Source of the DNA: Pseudomonadota bacterium
GTDB lineage: Bacteria > Pseudomonadota > Gammaproteobacteria > Enterobacterales > Enterobacteriaceae
Assembly (NCBI GenBank): GCA_023425455.1
Contig: JAFACP010000398.1
Span: 1 to 20,328 of the forward strand
Direction: 5' to 3'
Length of the DNA stretch: 20,328 nt
Shown in pieces: positions 7,298-17,041 of this stretch; within the stretch, counting starts at the first letter, position 1, and each line of letters starts with the position of its first letter. Position numbers and translations under genes: made by a program. The notes under the pieces were generated by a model. It worked only from the letters and a program-made list of their open reading frames with translations. It did no database searches and had not been told where the DNA came from.

Positions 7298-8038
7298 TTA
7301 CATTTTTCCGCGGTAATGCCAGGCGAGATAACGCAGCAGACGGATTTGGCGGGTGATACGTGAAGGCTGAGATAACAGACGATACAGCCACTCCAGCCCA
7401 AGATTTTGCCACACCTTCGGCGCGCGCTTAACATGGCCGGTAAAGACATCATAGGTTCCGCCCACACCCATATACAGCGCATCCGGGCACACCAGACGGC
7501 AATCACGCATCAGGATCTCCTGGCGCGGTGATCCCATCGCGACAGTCACAATTTTCGCCCCACTGTCGCGAACCTGCTCAAACAGCGCCTGCCGTGCGTC
7601 GGGTTTGAAATAACCGTCCCGGGCTCCCACAATGTTCACGTTCCACTGGGCGCGTAACTTTTGTTCCGTTTCGGCCAGCACCTCGGGTTTACCGCCAATC
7701 AGAAAAACGGGGGTGCCGCGTTGGCCTGCACGCGCCATCAGCGCTTCCCAGAGATCCGCGCCGGCTACGCGCGACACGTTCGCGTCAGGGTATTTTTTAC
7801 GCAGCGAACGTACCACGCTGATCCCATCCGCATACTTAAACTCTGCGGCATCGATCAGGCTTTTCACCCCGGCGTCATCTTCTACCGCCAGCATTTTTTC
7901 CGCATTAATGGCCACCAGCGTGCCCGAGCGCATCCGTCCGTCGGCGAACAGATAATCCAGCGCGTGTTGCATATCACGCCAGCCAATAAGCTGAAGGCCG
8001 CGCAACGCATAGCGCTGTGCGGAAGTTGTATCAGTCAT
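7298..8038 (-). CDS. wecG: UDP-ManNAcA transferase WecG (ECA lipid II synthase)
   Basis: Transfers N-acetyl-D-mannosaminuronic acid from UDP-ManNAcA to lipid I (GlcNAc-PP-undecaprenol), making ECA lipid II at the cytoplasmic face of the inner membrane. It is 246 residues, as in E. coli, and belongs to the WecG/TagA/CpsF family (GT26). Family segments are intact: VAINAEKML near residue 45, [10 protein letters not shown] near 70, [11 protein letters not shown] near 90, [11 protein letters not shown], and [15 protein letters not shown] followed by [37 protein letters not shown]. The C-terminal basic, amphipathic stretch is the usual membrane-contact region. The ATG lies 12 bases past the wzyE stop with an AGGG ribosome site. 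Last wec gene of the operon. Confidence 0.96.
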   Translation of the reverse strand: MTDTTSAQRYALRGLQLIGWRDMQHALDYLFADGRMRSGTLVAINAEKMLAVEDDAGVKSLIDAAEFKYADGISVVRSLRKKYPDANVSRVAGADLWEALMARAGQRGTPVFLIGGKPEVLAETEQKLRAQWNVNIVGARDGYFKPDARQALFEQVRDSGAKIVTVAMGSPRQEILMRDCRLVCPDALYMGVGGTYDVFTGHVKRAPKVWQNLGLEWLYRLLSQPSRITRQIRLLRYLAWHYRGKM

Positions 8039-8050
8039 TCAAATCCCTAT

Positions 8051-9403
8051 TCAGACCTGCGACAGCGATCTGCTGCCCCGGGGCTCGCGCTTATGTACAA
8101 GCCCTGCACTGTCAAACAGCCAGTACAACAGTTTTGCCATGAGCAGGCAGATGCCGAAAATTACCATAAAGAAGACCACCCGCGAGACAAACGAATCCAG
8201 CCCTTCGCGCGCCAGCACGATCATATTGAAAATGGCACCAAAACAGAAGCTGTGTAAAATCGCCGCTTGATAGCGATTCGTCTCTTCATTTCCGCGGGTG
8301 TATAACCAGTCGAACCACTTAATAATCAACCCCACGGCGATCGCGCCGGGCAGTATAAACCACGCCCCGCCCATCACCACCAGCGAGCCTATCAGCGTCG
8401 GGGAGATCGCAAGGCCAGAATGGTTGTTCAATACTTCCCAGGTGAAGTAATTCGCCGTATTGAGCACAATACCGGGCCTGTCAGGCCACAGCCATGTCGG
8501 AATAAAGACATAGAAGTCGCGCACAATCGGGGCTAACCCCTGGAAATCAATTTTGTCGTAATTTTGCAGCAGCAACGCCAGGTTTTCCCACGGCGAGAAG
8601 GTATCGCGCGTCAGGTACAGGAAGGTATAAAACGCCTCATCGCCCGCCACATTCAGTCCGTAGCGCTTGAGCGCCAGCCAGAACATCCCCACAATCCCAA
8701 AGACGCCCGCAGCGGCCAGCATCCACAGGGAGATCCAGCCGCGAATGATGCCGATAAACAGGAAGATGGCAAAAGCGATAATGATATTGGCGCGCGTGCC
8801 GCCGACGATCACATACGTCAGCAAACCAAACGCCACCGTGCTGACAAGGAAAAATAGCCATGCGCCCTGGCTCTGGCGCAGAAAATAGACCACCAGCATC
8901 GCCGGAATGAAAAAGTAGAAGAAGCGCTTAAGCGCCACCCCGGACACCTCTGCAGAAAAAATCTGGCTGTATGAGTGCAGCTTGAACAGCAAGAAGCCGT
9001 TATGCATGAAGAAGATACCGACGCTCACCAGCGCGATGGTCATCAGCATCACCCAGGCAAGGTGGGTTTCTACCCGGTTCATGGTGAACAGCGCCCTGCG
9101 CGGTGCGCTCTGTGTCGCTGAGCGCAGACGCGTTTTATAGGTGACGTAGTAAACCGCGTAGAAACAGGTCGCGGACAACAGCGCCTGCAGCAGAATTTCC
9201 GGCGGTGCAACGGCCACATCGAAGCGAAAGACCAGAATACTGGTCAGCGGAAAGCCGAAGAAAAAGGTGAGCAGGAACAGCAGCGAGAAGAAGACGTTGA
9301 AGTTAAAACGCACGCGACGAAATTCAAACCAGGTCAACGTGGCAATCAATAAGGTGCTCAAAAGCCAAACCACCAACAGGCCGCTGAATTGCAACTGGCT
9401 CAT
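8051..9403 (-). CDS. wzyE: ECA polymerase WzyE
   Basis: Inner-membrane polymerase that joins trisaccharide units of enterobacterial common antigen on the periplasmic side, working with WzxE and the chain-length regulator WzzE. It is 450 residues and very hydrophobic, with about 11-12 membrane segments, as in E. coli. Conserved segments include [27 protein letters not shown] near the N-terminus, [25 protein letters not shown] in the middle, [19 protein letters not shown], and the periplasmic [20 protein letters not shown]. The start is the ATG at 9403 (MSQLQFSG), which overlaps the wecF stop by four bases; an upstream in-frame start at 9442 lies inside wecF and would add 13 unrelated residues. 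Confidence 0.96.
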   Translation of the reverse strand: MSQLQFSGLLVVWLLSTLLIATLTWFEFRRVRFNFNVFFSLLFLLTFFFGFPLTSILVFRFDVAVAPPEILLQALLSATCFYAVYYVTYKTRLRSATQSAPRRALFTMNRVETHLAWVMLMTIALVSVGIFFMHNGFLLFKLHSYSQIFSAEVSGVALKRFFYFFIPAMLVVYFLRQSQGAWLFFLVSTVAFGLLTYVIVGGTRANIIIAFAIFLFIGIIRGWISLWMLAAAGVFGIVGMFWLALKRYGLNVAGDEAFYTFLYLTRDTFSPWENLALLLQNYDKIDFQGLAPIVRDFYVFIPTWLWPDRPGIVLNTANYFTWEVLNNHSGLAISPTLIGSLVVMGGAWFILPGAIAVGLIIKWFDWLYTRGNEETNRYQAAILHSFCFGAIFNMIVLAREGLDSFVSRVVFFMVIFGICLLMAKLLYWLFDSAGLVHKREPRGSRSLSQV

Positions 9404-10479
9404 GAGTTCTCTCCTGCAGCGATACGCAGCGCACGGTGCCACGGCGCGAGATAGTTCGGTTTGAAAAAATCGATACCATTTTTGTCCACCAGCATCAGCT
9501 GACGCTGGGCTTCCCGCACCACCTCTTCATTAAGGGTGTCGGTTGTAAACAGCACCGGCAGGTGCTGTTCGGCCATATCCTGCCAGAAGGGGTTTTCCCG
9601 ATTGAGCACACAGGGAATCCCCGCCTGAATCAACAGACACAGCGTGCCGATCCCCTGCTGCCGGGCAAAGATGAAATACCCCAGGTCGCATTTTCGCAGC
9701 AACGCGAGGTAGTCATCAAATTCCAGCTTATCGCTGAGAATTTGCAAGTTTTCGCGGCTGAACAGCGCCTCTCCCTGCTGTCGGACCTCTGCAATCCAGG
9801 CATCGTTATTGGCCGGATAGCCCATCGGCACAATCACATTAACCGTATCGCCAAACTGCTGATGTACGGCCTTAAGCGCCGCGACGTGCTCATTGCTGCG
9901 ATCGCCCGAGTTGCCCACCAGAATAGTCAGTTTACCCTCGCGTGGCGCGTCCTTCGCCATACTATTGAGCGCAGGATCCATACGCGTCGGGAAGTAGAGC
10001 AATTCTCCACGCACGCCGGGATGCCGCTGCGCAAAGACGTTGAGATCGCCGCGCGTGGCGAAAACACACCCGACCCGACCCTGAGCGATACGCCGCAGTG
10101 GATAGAAAAGACGGAACGTCCAGCCACGGGAGGTTTCGTACAGATCGGCGCCCCAGATATGCCAGCTGCATTGAGAGGGCTTGATCCCGCCGCTCAGCAG
10201 CGCCAGCCACAGCCCGGTATTGAACTGCCCGTGGAAAAAGAAGCGTTGCTGGCGATCCGCTTTGGCTTTGGCGACCACCGCCTTCGCCAGCGTCGCTTTG
10301 TCCGGCCAGAAGGAGAGATGAAGAGCCGGACACGCCGCACTCAGGCCATTATCCTTGCCGGCAACCATAAACTCGCGCGCGTCGGACGAGCCGGACGCCA
10401 GCTCATCGTTGAAGAACCGCAACACGGTCTGGTTATGGTGTGGGATATCCGATCCCAGAATGTGAATCAGTGCAGTCAT
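9400..10479 (-). CDS. wecF: TDP-Fuc4NAc:lipid II Fuc4NAc transferase WecF
   Basis: Adds 4-acetamido-4,6-dideoxy-D-galactose from dTDP-Fuc4NAc to lipid II, completing the ECA trisaccharide on undecaprenyl pyrophosphate (lipid III). It is 359 residues, equal to E. coli WecF (RffT, family GT56). The sequence shows a GT-B-like layout: N-terminal half with [20 protein letters not shown] and [11 protein letters not shown]-terminal half with [31 protein letters not shown] and the sugar-nucleotide-side segment [25 protein letters not shown]. No membrane segment is evident; it acts at the inner face. It overlaps wzxE and wzyE by four bases each (ATGA), indicating translational coupling. Confidence 0.96.
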   Translation of the reverse strand: MTALIHILGSDIPHHNQTVLRFFNDELASGSSDAREFMVAGKDNGLSAACPALHLSFWPDKATLAKAVVAKAKADRQQRFFFHGQFNTGLWLALLSGGIKPSQCSWHIWGADLYETSRGWTFRLFYPLRRIAQGRVGCVFATRGDLNVFAQRHPGVRGELLYFPTRMDPALNSMAKDAPREGKLTILVGNSGDRSNEHVAALKAVHQQFGDTVNVIVPMGYPANNDAWIAEVRQQGEALFSRENLQILSDKLEFDDYLALLRKCDLGYFIFARQQGIGTLCLLIQAGIPCVLNRENPFWQDMAEQHLPVLFTTDTLNEEVVREAQRQLMLVDKNGIDFFKPNYLAPWHRALRIAAGENS

Positions 10480-11726
10480 GCGCGTTTACGCCAGAGTAAA
10501 AATACGCCGCAACAGGCGGCAAAATAGACAATATAGGTCGCCATATAGGCCTGAGCCGCGCCCAGCGCGCCCTGCGCCGGGATCAGCCAGTGAGAAAACG
10601 CGGTCAGCAGCGCAAACTGACTGATTTCAGCGAGGATATACAGCCGGAGTGAGGCTTTCGCAATCACCAGATAACCAAATACGTAAGCGCCAACTTTCAG
10701 CACATCGCCCACCAGCTGCCACGCAAACAGATCTCGCATGGCGGTAAACTTTGTCGAGAAGAGCAACCAGATGGCGACATCACGTAACAGCCAGACCGTA
10801 AAGCTGGCGGCGGCGACGGCGGGTAAGACAAAGCGCAGGGCACGAATAATCTCGCGGGTAATCTCCTGTCGGCTGCTTAAACGCGACAGCGTCGGCAGTA
10901 AATAGACGCTGAAGGAGGCGGTGATAAACTGCAGATAGGCATCAGAAATACTGCTGACCCCCTGCCAGATCCCCACTTCATCCCAGCTGTAATGGGCTGC
11001 CAGCAGGTTTCGCATCATCACATAAGCCACCGGGAGCGTGACGGAGGTAATGAGCGCCATCAGCGTAAATTTCCCCAGCTGCCGCGCCAGAACTGGATCC
11101 CACTGCGGCTTAAGGTAGTGAAGCGGAATCGCCCCCCGGCGCATCAGCATCACCGCCGCCGGAATAACAACCAGCGCCGGCACCAGCGCCAGCCCCAGCA
11201 GCGCGCCCTCATAACCGCCCAGCCGGTAACAAAAGTAGTATGCGATAACGCCAATGATACTGCCCAGGATCAGCGCCAGCGCATTCCCGGCGGCATCACG
11301 AAAGCCTTTCAGCAGCGCCAGCAAAAGGTTTGCCCAGGCGATCCCCATCTGCACCAGCGCCACCAGCCGCACCAGCCCCTGATAGTGGCTGTGACCAAAC
11401 AAGCCCTGGCTAATGGGCGCTGCAGCCAGCAAAAAGACAAGCGCCAGCAGAGTTGAAAAAACCAGCACCATGGCGGATGAGGTTCCAGCAACCGTGCGCA
11501 GCTTTGCGGCATCATCATGATACTGCGCCACGTATTTCGTGACGCCGTTGAAAATCCCCGCCCCCGCCAGCACGCCGAGCATGGTCACCAGCTGGCGGAA
11601 ATTCCCCGCCAGCCCGACACCAGAAGGACCAAATGAGACAGCCAGCAGCTTGACGACCAGTAGTCCGGCACCAATTTTTACAAGTGTGGACGCCGCGGTC
11701 CACACGGATGCTTTTGCCAGAGACAT
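10476..11726 (-). CDS. wzxE: ECA lipid III flippase WzxE
   Basis: Moves the finished lipid-linked trisaccharide across the inner membrane. It is a polysaccharide flippase of the MOP/MATE-like superfamily, 416 residues with about 12 membrane helices, the same length as E. coli WzxE. Diagnostic parts are the N-terminal [23 protein letters not shown], the charged first-loop [31 protein letters not shown], and the central [37 protein letters not shown]. The start is one base after the wecE stop and the stop overlaps the wecF start by four bases. Sequence is highly conserved except in loops. Confidence 0.97.
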   Translation of the reverse strand: MSLAKASVWTAASTLVKIGAGLLVVKLLAVSFGPSGVGLAGNFRQLVTMLGVLAGAGIFNGVTKYVAQYHDDAAKLRTVAGTSSAMVLVFSTLLALVFLLAAAPISQGLFGHSHYQGLVRLVALVQMGIAWANLLLALLKGFRDAAGNALALILGSIIGVIAYYFCYRLGGYEGALLGLALVPALVVIPAAVMLMRRGAIPLHYLKPQWDPVLARQLGKFTLMALITSVTLPVAYVMMRNLLAAHYSWDEVGIWQGVSSISDAYLQFITASFSVYLLPTLSRLSSRQEITREIIRALRFVLPAVAAASFTVWLLRDVAIWLLFSTKFTAMRDLFAWQLVGDVLKVGAYVFGYLVIAKASLRLYILAEISQFALLTAFSHWLIPAQGALGAAQAYMATYIVYFAACCGVFLLWRKRA

Positions 11727-11727
11727 A

Positions 11728-12858
11728 TCAACCGAAATAGCTCAGAAGGGTATTAATTACCGTGCGTTGATTCACCGGCGCAAGATTGTAAAACAGGGGC
11801 AGGCGAAGCAAACGCTCACTCTCTTTGGTGGTAAAGCGATCTTCTCCGGCGAACACGCCAAATGCTTCCCCTGCCGGGCTGGAGTGCAGGGGGATGTAGT
11901 GAAACACCGCCATGATCTCGGCTTCTTTTAGCCAGTTGATAAGCTGGCTGCGGTCGTCGTTATCCCGCAGTTTGATATAGAACATATGGGCGTTGTGGAC
12001 ACAGTCAGCCGGAATAGTCGGCAGCTCAATGCGCCCCGCTTTCGCCAGCGGCTCCAGCGCATCGTAGTAGGTTTGCCACAGCGTCAGACGCTGCAGGTTA
12101 ATACGATCCGCCGCCTCCAGCTGGGCCCAGAGATAGGCCGCCTGCAGGTCCGCCATCAGATAGCTTGAGCCAATGTCGCGCCAGGTGTACTTATCCACCT
12201 GTCCCCGGAAGAACTGGCTGCGGTTGGTTCCCTTTTCGCGGATCACCTCGGCGCGATCGATTAACGCACGATCGTTAATTAACGTCGCCCCACCTTCGCC
12301 GCCGGCCGTGTAGTTCTTGGTTTCGTGGAAGCTGAAGCAGCCAATATGACCGATGGTTCCCAGCGCCCGCCCTTTGTAGGTTGACATCACCCCCTGGGCG
12401 GCATCCTCTACCACAAACAGATTGTGCTTTGCGGCAATCGCCATAATGGTGTCCATTTCGCAGGCCACCCCGGCATAGTGAACCGGCACGATAGCACGTG
12501 TTTTGTCCGTGATCGCGGCTTCAATGAGGGTTTCATCAATGTTCATGGTATCCGGGCGGATATCCACAAACACGATTTTCGCACCGCGCAGAACAAAGGC
12601 GTTCGCCGTCGACACGAACGTATAGCTCGGCATGATCACCTCATCGCCGGGCTGGATATCCAGCAGCAGCGCCGCCATTTCCAGTGAAGCGGTACAGGAT
12701 GGCGTCAACAGCACTTTAGCGCTGCGAAAACGCTGCTCCATCCACTGCTGACAACGACGGGTATAGCCGCCGTCGCCACAGAGTTTGCCGCTGCCCATCG
12801 CAGACTGAATGTAGTCAAGCTCCGTTCCCACCACGGGCGGCGCGTTAAATGGAATCAT
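11728..12858 (-). CDS. wecE: dTDP-4-amino-4,6-dideoxygalactose transaminase WecE
   Basis: PLP-dependent aminotransferase (DegT/DnrJ/EryC1 family) that converts dTDP-4-keto-6-deoxyglucose, with glutamate, to dTDP-4-amino-4,6-dideoxygalactose for ECA. It is 376 residues, as in E. coli (RffA). The PLP lysine is Lys181 in CFSFHETKNYTAGGEGG; Asp152 in VVEDAAQGV pairs with the pyridine nitrogen. The start is the ATG at 12858 (MIPFNAPP), four bases past the wecD stop, with ribosome site AGGTGA overlapping that stop; an in-frame start at 12906 lies in wecD and adds 16 unrelated residues. Its substrate is normally made by RffH and RffG from this same operon, but both genes are missing here, so the supply must come from elsewhere. 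Confidence 0.97.
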   Translation of the reverse strand: MIPFNAPPVVGTELDYIQSAMGSGKLCGDGGYTRRCQQWMEQRFRSAKVLLTPSCTASLEMAALLLDIQPGDEVIMPSYTFVSTANAFVLRGAKIVFVDIRPDTMNIDETLIEAAITDKTRAIVPVHYAGVACEMDTIMAIAAKHNLFVVEDAAQGVMSTYKGRALGTIGHIGCFSFHETKNYTAGGEGGATLINDRALIDRAEVIREKGTNRSQFFRGQVDKYTWRDIGSSYLMADLQAAYLWAQLEAADRINLQRLTLWQTYYDALEPLAKAGRIELPTIPADCVHNAHMFYIKLRDNDDRSQLINWLKEAEIMAVFHYIPLHSSPAGEAFGVFAGEDRFTTKESERLLRLPLFYNLAPVNQRTVINTLLSYFG

Positions 12859-12862
12859 CTTG

Positions 12863-13540
12863 TCACCTGTATAACCAGTAGGCGGTGGCGTCGACGTTAG
12901 CGCCACTCGCGATATAACGTTTAAGCGCGGCGGTATTGCCCAGCTGGGTCGCCACCCGCAAAACCGGGAGCTGTTGCTGCTGCGACCAGTAGAGCGCCGC
13001 CTGCATCAGCTTTTCACCCAGACCGCGTCCGGCTAACAGGCCAATGCGCGCCTCACTGTCGTTTAGCTTGCGCAGAGAGACAAACCCCTGAATGTGCCCC
13101 TCCGATGCGCGAAAAATCAGACAGACATGATCGAATGTGCCTTTGACCGCATTCTCAATCCACCGGGCGTAGAAACGTCTGCTATCTTCAGGCGCGTACC
13201 ACGGAGCACGAAAGCGGCTCTGCGCGAATGCCTGCTCAGCCAGGTGACGCAGTGCGGGGATATCCTGCAGGGTTGCAGTTTCAGCACCTGGCGAATCGTA
13301 ACGGGCAAGCGTTATGGACAGATCCACTTCGCCTTCGACCAGTTGAAAACCCCGTTGCTGCAGCGCATCCAGAAGATCAGCACGCTGCGCCGGGATTTTA
13401 GCCTGTACACGCTGCCAGCCAGTGAAGTCTGCCTCTGAGAGCTCAGGGGCATCGTCCTTCAGGCGCACGATCGCCGAGGGAAGCGCAAAGAACGCGCTTT
13501 CCCACTGCAGGGGCTCAAGCACCCCGCGCAGCTCACTCAC
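12863..13540 (-). CDS. wecD: dTDP-fucosamine acetyltransferase WecD
   Basis: GNAT-family enzyme that acetylates dTDP-4-amino-4,6-dideoxygalactose with acetyl-CoA, giving dTDP-Fuc4NAc for WecF. It is 225 residues (224 in E. coli, RffC). The C-terminal GNAT domain has the acetyl-CoA loop in [20 protein letters not shown] and the late motif [23 protein letters not shown]; the [25 protein letters not shown] segment is strongly conserved. The N-terminal half (about residues 1-90) is more variable. The start codon is GTG at 13540, overlapping the wecC TGA by four bases (GTGA). In E. coli rffH precedes wecD; here wecC does. The good match along the whole length argues against truncation at this altered junction. 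Confidence 0.95.
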   Translation of the reverse strand: MSELRGVLEPLQWESAFFALPSAIVRLKDDAPELSEADFTGWQRVQAKIPAQRADLLDALQQRGFQLVEGEVDLSITLARYDSPGAETATLQDIPALRHLAEQAFAQSRFRAPWYAPEDSRRFYARWIENAVKGTFDHVCLIFRASEGHIQGFVSLRKLNDSEARIGLLAGRGLGEKLMQAALYWSQQQQLPVLRVATQLGNTAALKRYIASGANVDATAYWLYR

Positions 13541-14799
13541 CGCCAGACGCCTTTCGTATCAACAATATACTTCTGATGCACCGCTGCGCCGGAGACGGCT
13601 TTAAAGGCATTGTGATCCACCAGCAGTACCAGGACATCCGCCGTTTTCAGCGCCTCGTCTAATGTGGCAAGCGTGCAATGTCCCGCCAGTTTTGCCGGCA
13701 GTGCATGGATATTCGGCTCAACAACCAGCGTATCGCCCTTGTGCCACGCGGCGATCGCGGTGGCAATTTCCATCGCCGGGCTTTCGCGGAGATCGTCAAT
13801 ATTGGGTTTGAACGCCAGCCCGAAGCAGGCGATTTTCACATCATTCGCCCGCTTGCCGCTGTCTGCCAGGCAATCTGCCACTGCGGCTTTGACCTGATTA
13901 ATCACCCAGTGTGGCTTGCTGTCGTTCACTTCACGCGCGGTACGGATCAGGCGAGCCTGTTCTGGGTTCTGCGCCACGATAAACCACGGATCAACCGCAA
14001 TACAGTGCCCGCCAACGCCCGGGCCTGGCTGGAGAATGTTGACCCGTGGATGACGGTTCGCCAGGCTAATCAGTTCCCAGACGTTAATTCCCCGATCGGC
14101 ACAAATCAGCGACAGCTCATTCGCAAAGGCGATGTTAACGTCGCGGAAGCTGTTTTCGGTCAGTTTGCACATTTCTGCGGTGCGGGAGTTGGTCACCACG
14201 CATTCGCCTTCGAGGAAAATCTTATATAACTCGCTGGCGCGCGCCGAACAGGCTGGCGTCATGCCGCCGATAACGCGGTCGTTTTTAATCAGTTCGACCA
14301 TCACCTGACCCGGCAGCACCCGCTCCGGGCAGTAGGCAATATTGATATCTGCCGCTTCACCCGCCTGCTGCGGGAAGCGTAAATCAGGGCGGGCCTCTGC
14401 CAGCCACTGCGCCACCATCTCTGTCGCCCCGACAGGCGAGGTCGACTCAAGGATCACCAGAGCGCCTTTTTTCAGCACCGGGGCGATAGAGTTGGCCGCA
14501 GCTTCGACATAAGCCATATCGGGTTGGTGATCGCCTTTAAACGGCGTAGGGACAGCAATCAGGTAAGCATCAGCCTCAACTGGCGTGGTGCTGGCGCACA
14601 GAAACCCAGCGTCGACAGCTTGCCTGACTATACGGTCGAGATCCGGCTCCACGATATGAATTTCGCCACGGTTGATGGTCTCTACCGCTCGCGCATTAAT
14701 ATCCACGCCGACAACCTGCTTTTGACGTGAGGCAAAGGCTGCCGCAGTAGGCAGTCCAATATAGCCAAGACCGACGACAGAGATGGTAGTAAAACTCAT
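13537..14799 (-). CDS. wecC: UDP-N-acetyl-D-mannosamine dehydrogenase WecC
   Basis: NAD-dependent enzyme that oxidises UDP-ManNAc twice to UDP-ManNAcA, the donor used by WecG. It is 420 residues, in the UDP-glucose/GDP-mannose dehydrogenase family. The N-terminal Rossmann motif is [12 protein letters not shown] (residues 8-19). The catalytic cysteine is Cys266 in [15 protein letters not shown]; Lys212 and Asn216 in [10 protein letters not shown] are in place. The C-terminal UDP-binding domain contains [18 protein letters not shown]. The ATG overlaps the wecB stop by four bases. The stop overlaps the wecD GTG by four bases, replacing the E. coli wecC-rffG junction. Confidence 0.97.
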   Translation of the reverse strand: MSFTTISVVGLGYIGLPTAAAFASRQKQVVGVDINARAVETINRGEIHIVEPDLDRIVRQAVDAGFLCASTTPVEADAYLIAVPTPFKGDHQPDMAYVEAAANSIAPVLKKGALVILESTSPVGATEMVAQWLAEARPDLRFPQQAGEAADINIAYCPERVLPGQVMVELIKNDRVIGGMTPACSARASELYKIFLEGECVVTNSRTAEMCKLTENSFRDVNIAFANELSLICADRGINVWELISLANRHPRVNILQPGPGVGGHCIAVDPWFIVAQNPEQARLIRTAREVNDSKPHWVINQVKAAVADCLADSGKRANDVKIACFGLAFKPNIDDLRESPAMEIATAIAAWHKGDTLVVEPNIHALPAKLAGHCTLATLDEALKTADVLVLLVDHNAFKAVSGAAVHQKYIVDTKGVWR

Positions 14800-15926
14800 A
14801 GCAATACCTGATTGTGTTTAAGTGCGTGCAAAATTCGGCCACAGGCCTGCCCGTCACCATAAGGGTTATGGGCCCGGCTCATGGCCTGATACGCTTCATC
14901 GTCCTGCAGTAAGCGCGTGACCTCTTCGACTATCCGACGCGTGTCCGTTCCCACCAGGCGCACCGTACCGGCGGTCACAGCCTCCGGGCGCTCCGTGGTA
15001 TCCCGCATCACCAGCACCGGCTTACCGAGCGATGGCGCCTCTTCCTGAATACCGCCCGAGTCGGTCAGGATCAGCCATGCGTGGTTCATCAGCCAGACAA
15101 ACGGCATATAGTCCTGCGGTTCGATCAGCAGGACGTTGTCCACATGGCCCAGAATGCGGTTGACCGGTTCGCTGACGTTAGGGTTGAGATGTACCGGATA
15201 AACGATCTGCACATCGTCATGCCGCGCAGCAATCTCGGCCAGCGCGTGGCAGATTTGCTCAAAACCGCGACCAAAACTTTCCCGGCGATGGCCCGTCACC
15301 AGAATGGTCTTTTTACCGTTGTTGAGGAACGGGTAGCGCGCGGCGAGCTCAGCCTGGAGCGTCTGGTTCGCCAGCACGCGGTCGCGCACCCAAATCAGCG
15401 CATCAATGACCGTGTTTCCGGTCACATAGATATGTTGGTCAGCGATATTTTCACGTAACAGATTCTGACGCGAATTTTCCGTTGGTGCGAAATGGTACAT
15501 CGTCAGATGGCCGGTGAGGGTACGATTCGCCTCCTCCGGCCACGGAGAATAGAGATTACCGGTACGCAACCCGGCCTCAACATGCCCCACAGGAATGCGT
15601 TGATAAAACGCCGCCAGGCTGGTTGCCACGGTTGTCGTGGTGTCGCCATGCACCAGCACGACATCAGGCTTAAACGACTCGAGAATGGGCTTCAGCCCTT
15701 CCAGAATACGGCAGGTGATCTCCGTCAATCCTTGTCCCGGCTTCATGATATTCAGATCATAATCCGGAACGATAGAAAAGAGCGTTAAAACCTGATCAAG
15801 CATCTCCCTGTGCTGGGCGGTAACGCACACCTTCGCGTCAAAATCAGGATCTCTGGCCAGCGCATGAACCAGAGGCGCCATCTTGATGGCCTCCGGCCTG
15901 GTGCCAAATACGGTCAGTACTTTCAC
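14796..15926 (-). CDS. wecB: UDP-N-acetylglucosamine 2-epimerase WecB
   Basis: Non-hydrolysing epimerase that interconverts UDP-GlcNAc and UDP-ManNAc, the first step toward UDP-ManNAcA. It is 376 residues, the length of E. coli WecB (RffE). Catalytic residues match: Asp95 in VHGDTTT, Glu117 in HVEAGLRT, Glu131 in WPEEANR and His213 in VTGHRRE. The late segment [31 protein letters not shown] is the UDP-binding signature. The start codon is GTG at 15926 with AAGAG upstream. A 56-base gap with a perfect hairpin separates it from wzzE, the only sizeable gap inside wecA-wecG. Confidence 0.97.
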   Translation of the reverse strand: MKVLTVFGTRPEAIKMAPLVHALARDPDFDAKVCVTAQHREMLDQVLTLFSIVPDYDLNIMKPGQGLTEITCRILEGLKPILESFKPDVVLVHGDTTTTVATSLAAFYQRIPVGHVEAGLRTGNLYSPWPEEANRTLTGHLTMYHFAPTENSRQNLLRENIADQHIYVTGNTVIDALIWVRDRVLANQTLQAELAARYPFLNNGKKTILVTGHRRESFGRGFEQICHALAEIAARHDDVQIVYPVHLNPNVSEPVNRILGHVDNVLLIEPQDYMPFVWLMNHAWLILTDSGGIQEEAPSLGKPVLVMRDTTERPEAVTAGTVRLVGTDTRRIVEEVTRLLQDDEAYQAMSRAHNPYGDGQACGRILHALKHNQVLL

Positions 15927-15946
15927 ATCGATTCTCTTCGATTAGG

Positions 15947-15970
15947 CGATGAAGGCCAGAGCCTTCATCG
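15947..15970. repeat. Perfect 10-bp inverted repeat between wzzE and wecB
   Basis: Arms CGATGAAGGC (15947-15956) and GCCTTCATCG (15961-15970) with a four-base loop. It lies in transcribed, untranslated RNA 12 bases past the wzzE stop and 20 bases before the wecB GTG. No T run follows on the - strand (next bases CTAATCG), so it is not a standard terminator; mRNA stabilisation, processing or partial attenuation are possible. Confidence 0.8.
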
Positions 15971-15982
15971 TAGATGGCGTTC

Positions 15983-17029
15983 TTAATTCGTGCGACGACG
16001 CATCAACGCCACGCCAGCGCCAGTCAGCGCACCCACAATCCCCCACATAATCATCAGGAATGCGCGACGAGGACTATCGCGTTTTACCGGTTCTTCAGGC
16101 GTTCGCAAATAACGATAGGTCTGAAAACGTGGATCCAGCGTTGGCCCAACATTCAGCGTGTTGAGCATGGCGCGGTTCTGGTCATACTCAAGGTTAAAAT
16201 CGGGGCCGACCGCCTGGAGGTTTTCCAGACGCGCGTGCAGCATCGGGCGACCGAGGAGGAACATCTCTGAATCAGGAAGTTCGTCAGCCGGCACATCCGT
16301 CTCGCTGCGGGAAATATTACGCTGCTCGGCAATCTTTAGCGCCTGCTCAATATTGCGAACGCGGCGGGTAAAAATGGCTTTTGCCACCTCTTCCTGACGT
16401 TTCACCTGCGCTTTCGTCTGGATGGTACGCGCCGCCCAGGCGCCCTTTAACTCATCATTCAGATGGCTTGCAGCACGCTGACTGGCAAACGCGACATACT
16501 GACGCAGAAGGTTATTGGCATCTGCCGCCGTTTCAGCAATCAACTTAACGCTGTCGTAAACATTGCGCTGCGCATCACCCGGCAAAAACTGGATGTTGTT
16601 AATCATGTCATCAAGCAGCGCGGCATCGGCTTTGCTGTTGCCCACCCTGCGCTGCTTGTAATAGTCCGTCTGGGACCAAAAATCGCGACGTGTATCCCAG
16701 GAGGCCAGCTGCATCACAAACTCTTTGTAAGCCTCGTCCATCACGGAGGTCTGGTCTGGCGTAGCCAGATCCGCTTTGATATCCAGATTATTCAGGAACT
16801 GCTGCTGAGAATAGAACCCGCCAAGCATGTTAACCGTCGGTCTGTCAGTGATGGCCGTCGCACTCCACTCCTGCCTTGCAAAGAAGGTATAGGCCAGCGC
16901 CACCAGCGCAAATCCTAGGGCAATACCGACAATCCACAGCTTTCCTGCCCATAAGACGCGAAACAAGCCACGGATATCCAGATCATTTTCGGTTATCACT
17001 GATTTCGCTCCCGTCAACGGTTGAGTCAT
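15983..17029 (-). CDS. wzzE: ECA chain-length regulator WzzE
   Basis: Polysaccharide co-polymerase (Wzz family, PCP class 1) that sets the modal length of ECA chains and is required for the cyclic form. It is 348 residues, as in E. coli. Topology is two membrane helices, near residues 31-50 (KLWIVGIALGFALVALAYTFF) and 326-342, flanking a long helical periplasmic domain. The Pro-rich motif before helix 2, TPEEPVKRDSPRRAFLMIMWG, is the family signature. The start is the ATG at 17029, 12 bases beyond the wecA stop, with a GGGA ribosome site. Confidence 0.96.
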   Translation of the reverse strand: MTQPLTGAKSVITENDLDIRGLFRVLWAGKLWIVGIALGFALVALAYTFFARQEWSATAITDRPTVNMLGGFYSQQQFLNNLDIKADLATPDQTSVMDEAYKEFVMQLASWDTRRDFWSQTDYYKQRRVGNSKADAALLDDMINNIQFLPGDAQRNVYDSVKLIAETAADANNLLRQYVAFASQRAASHLNDELKGAWAARTIQTKAQVKRQEEVAKAIFTRRVRNIEQALKIAEQRNISRSETDVPADELPDSEMFLLGRPMLHARLENLQAVGPDFNLEYDQNRAMLNTLNVGPTLDPRFQTYRYLRTPEEPVKRDSPRRAFLMIMWGIVGALTGAGVALMRRRTN

Positions 17030-17041
17030 TACAATCCCGGT

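Noticed and set aside
7661..8257. 198-codon open frame on the + strand across wecG and wzyE
   Set aside because: Antisense to two well-supported ECA genes; composition is typical of a shadow frame.
9436..10527. 363-codon open frame on the + strand opposite wecF
   Set aside because: It lies fully antisense to wecF, a clear family member. The translation is rich in Arg, Gln and His with no recognisable domain, as expected for a shadow frame in GC-rich DNA.
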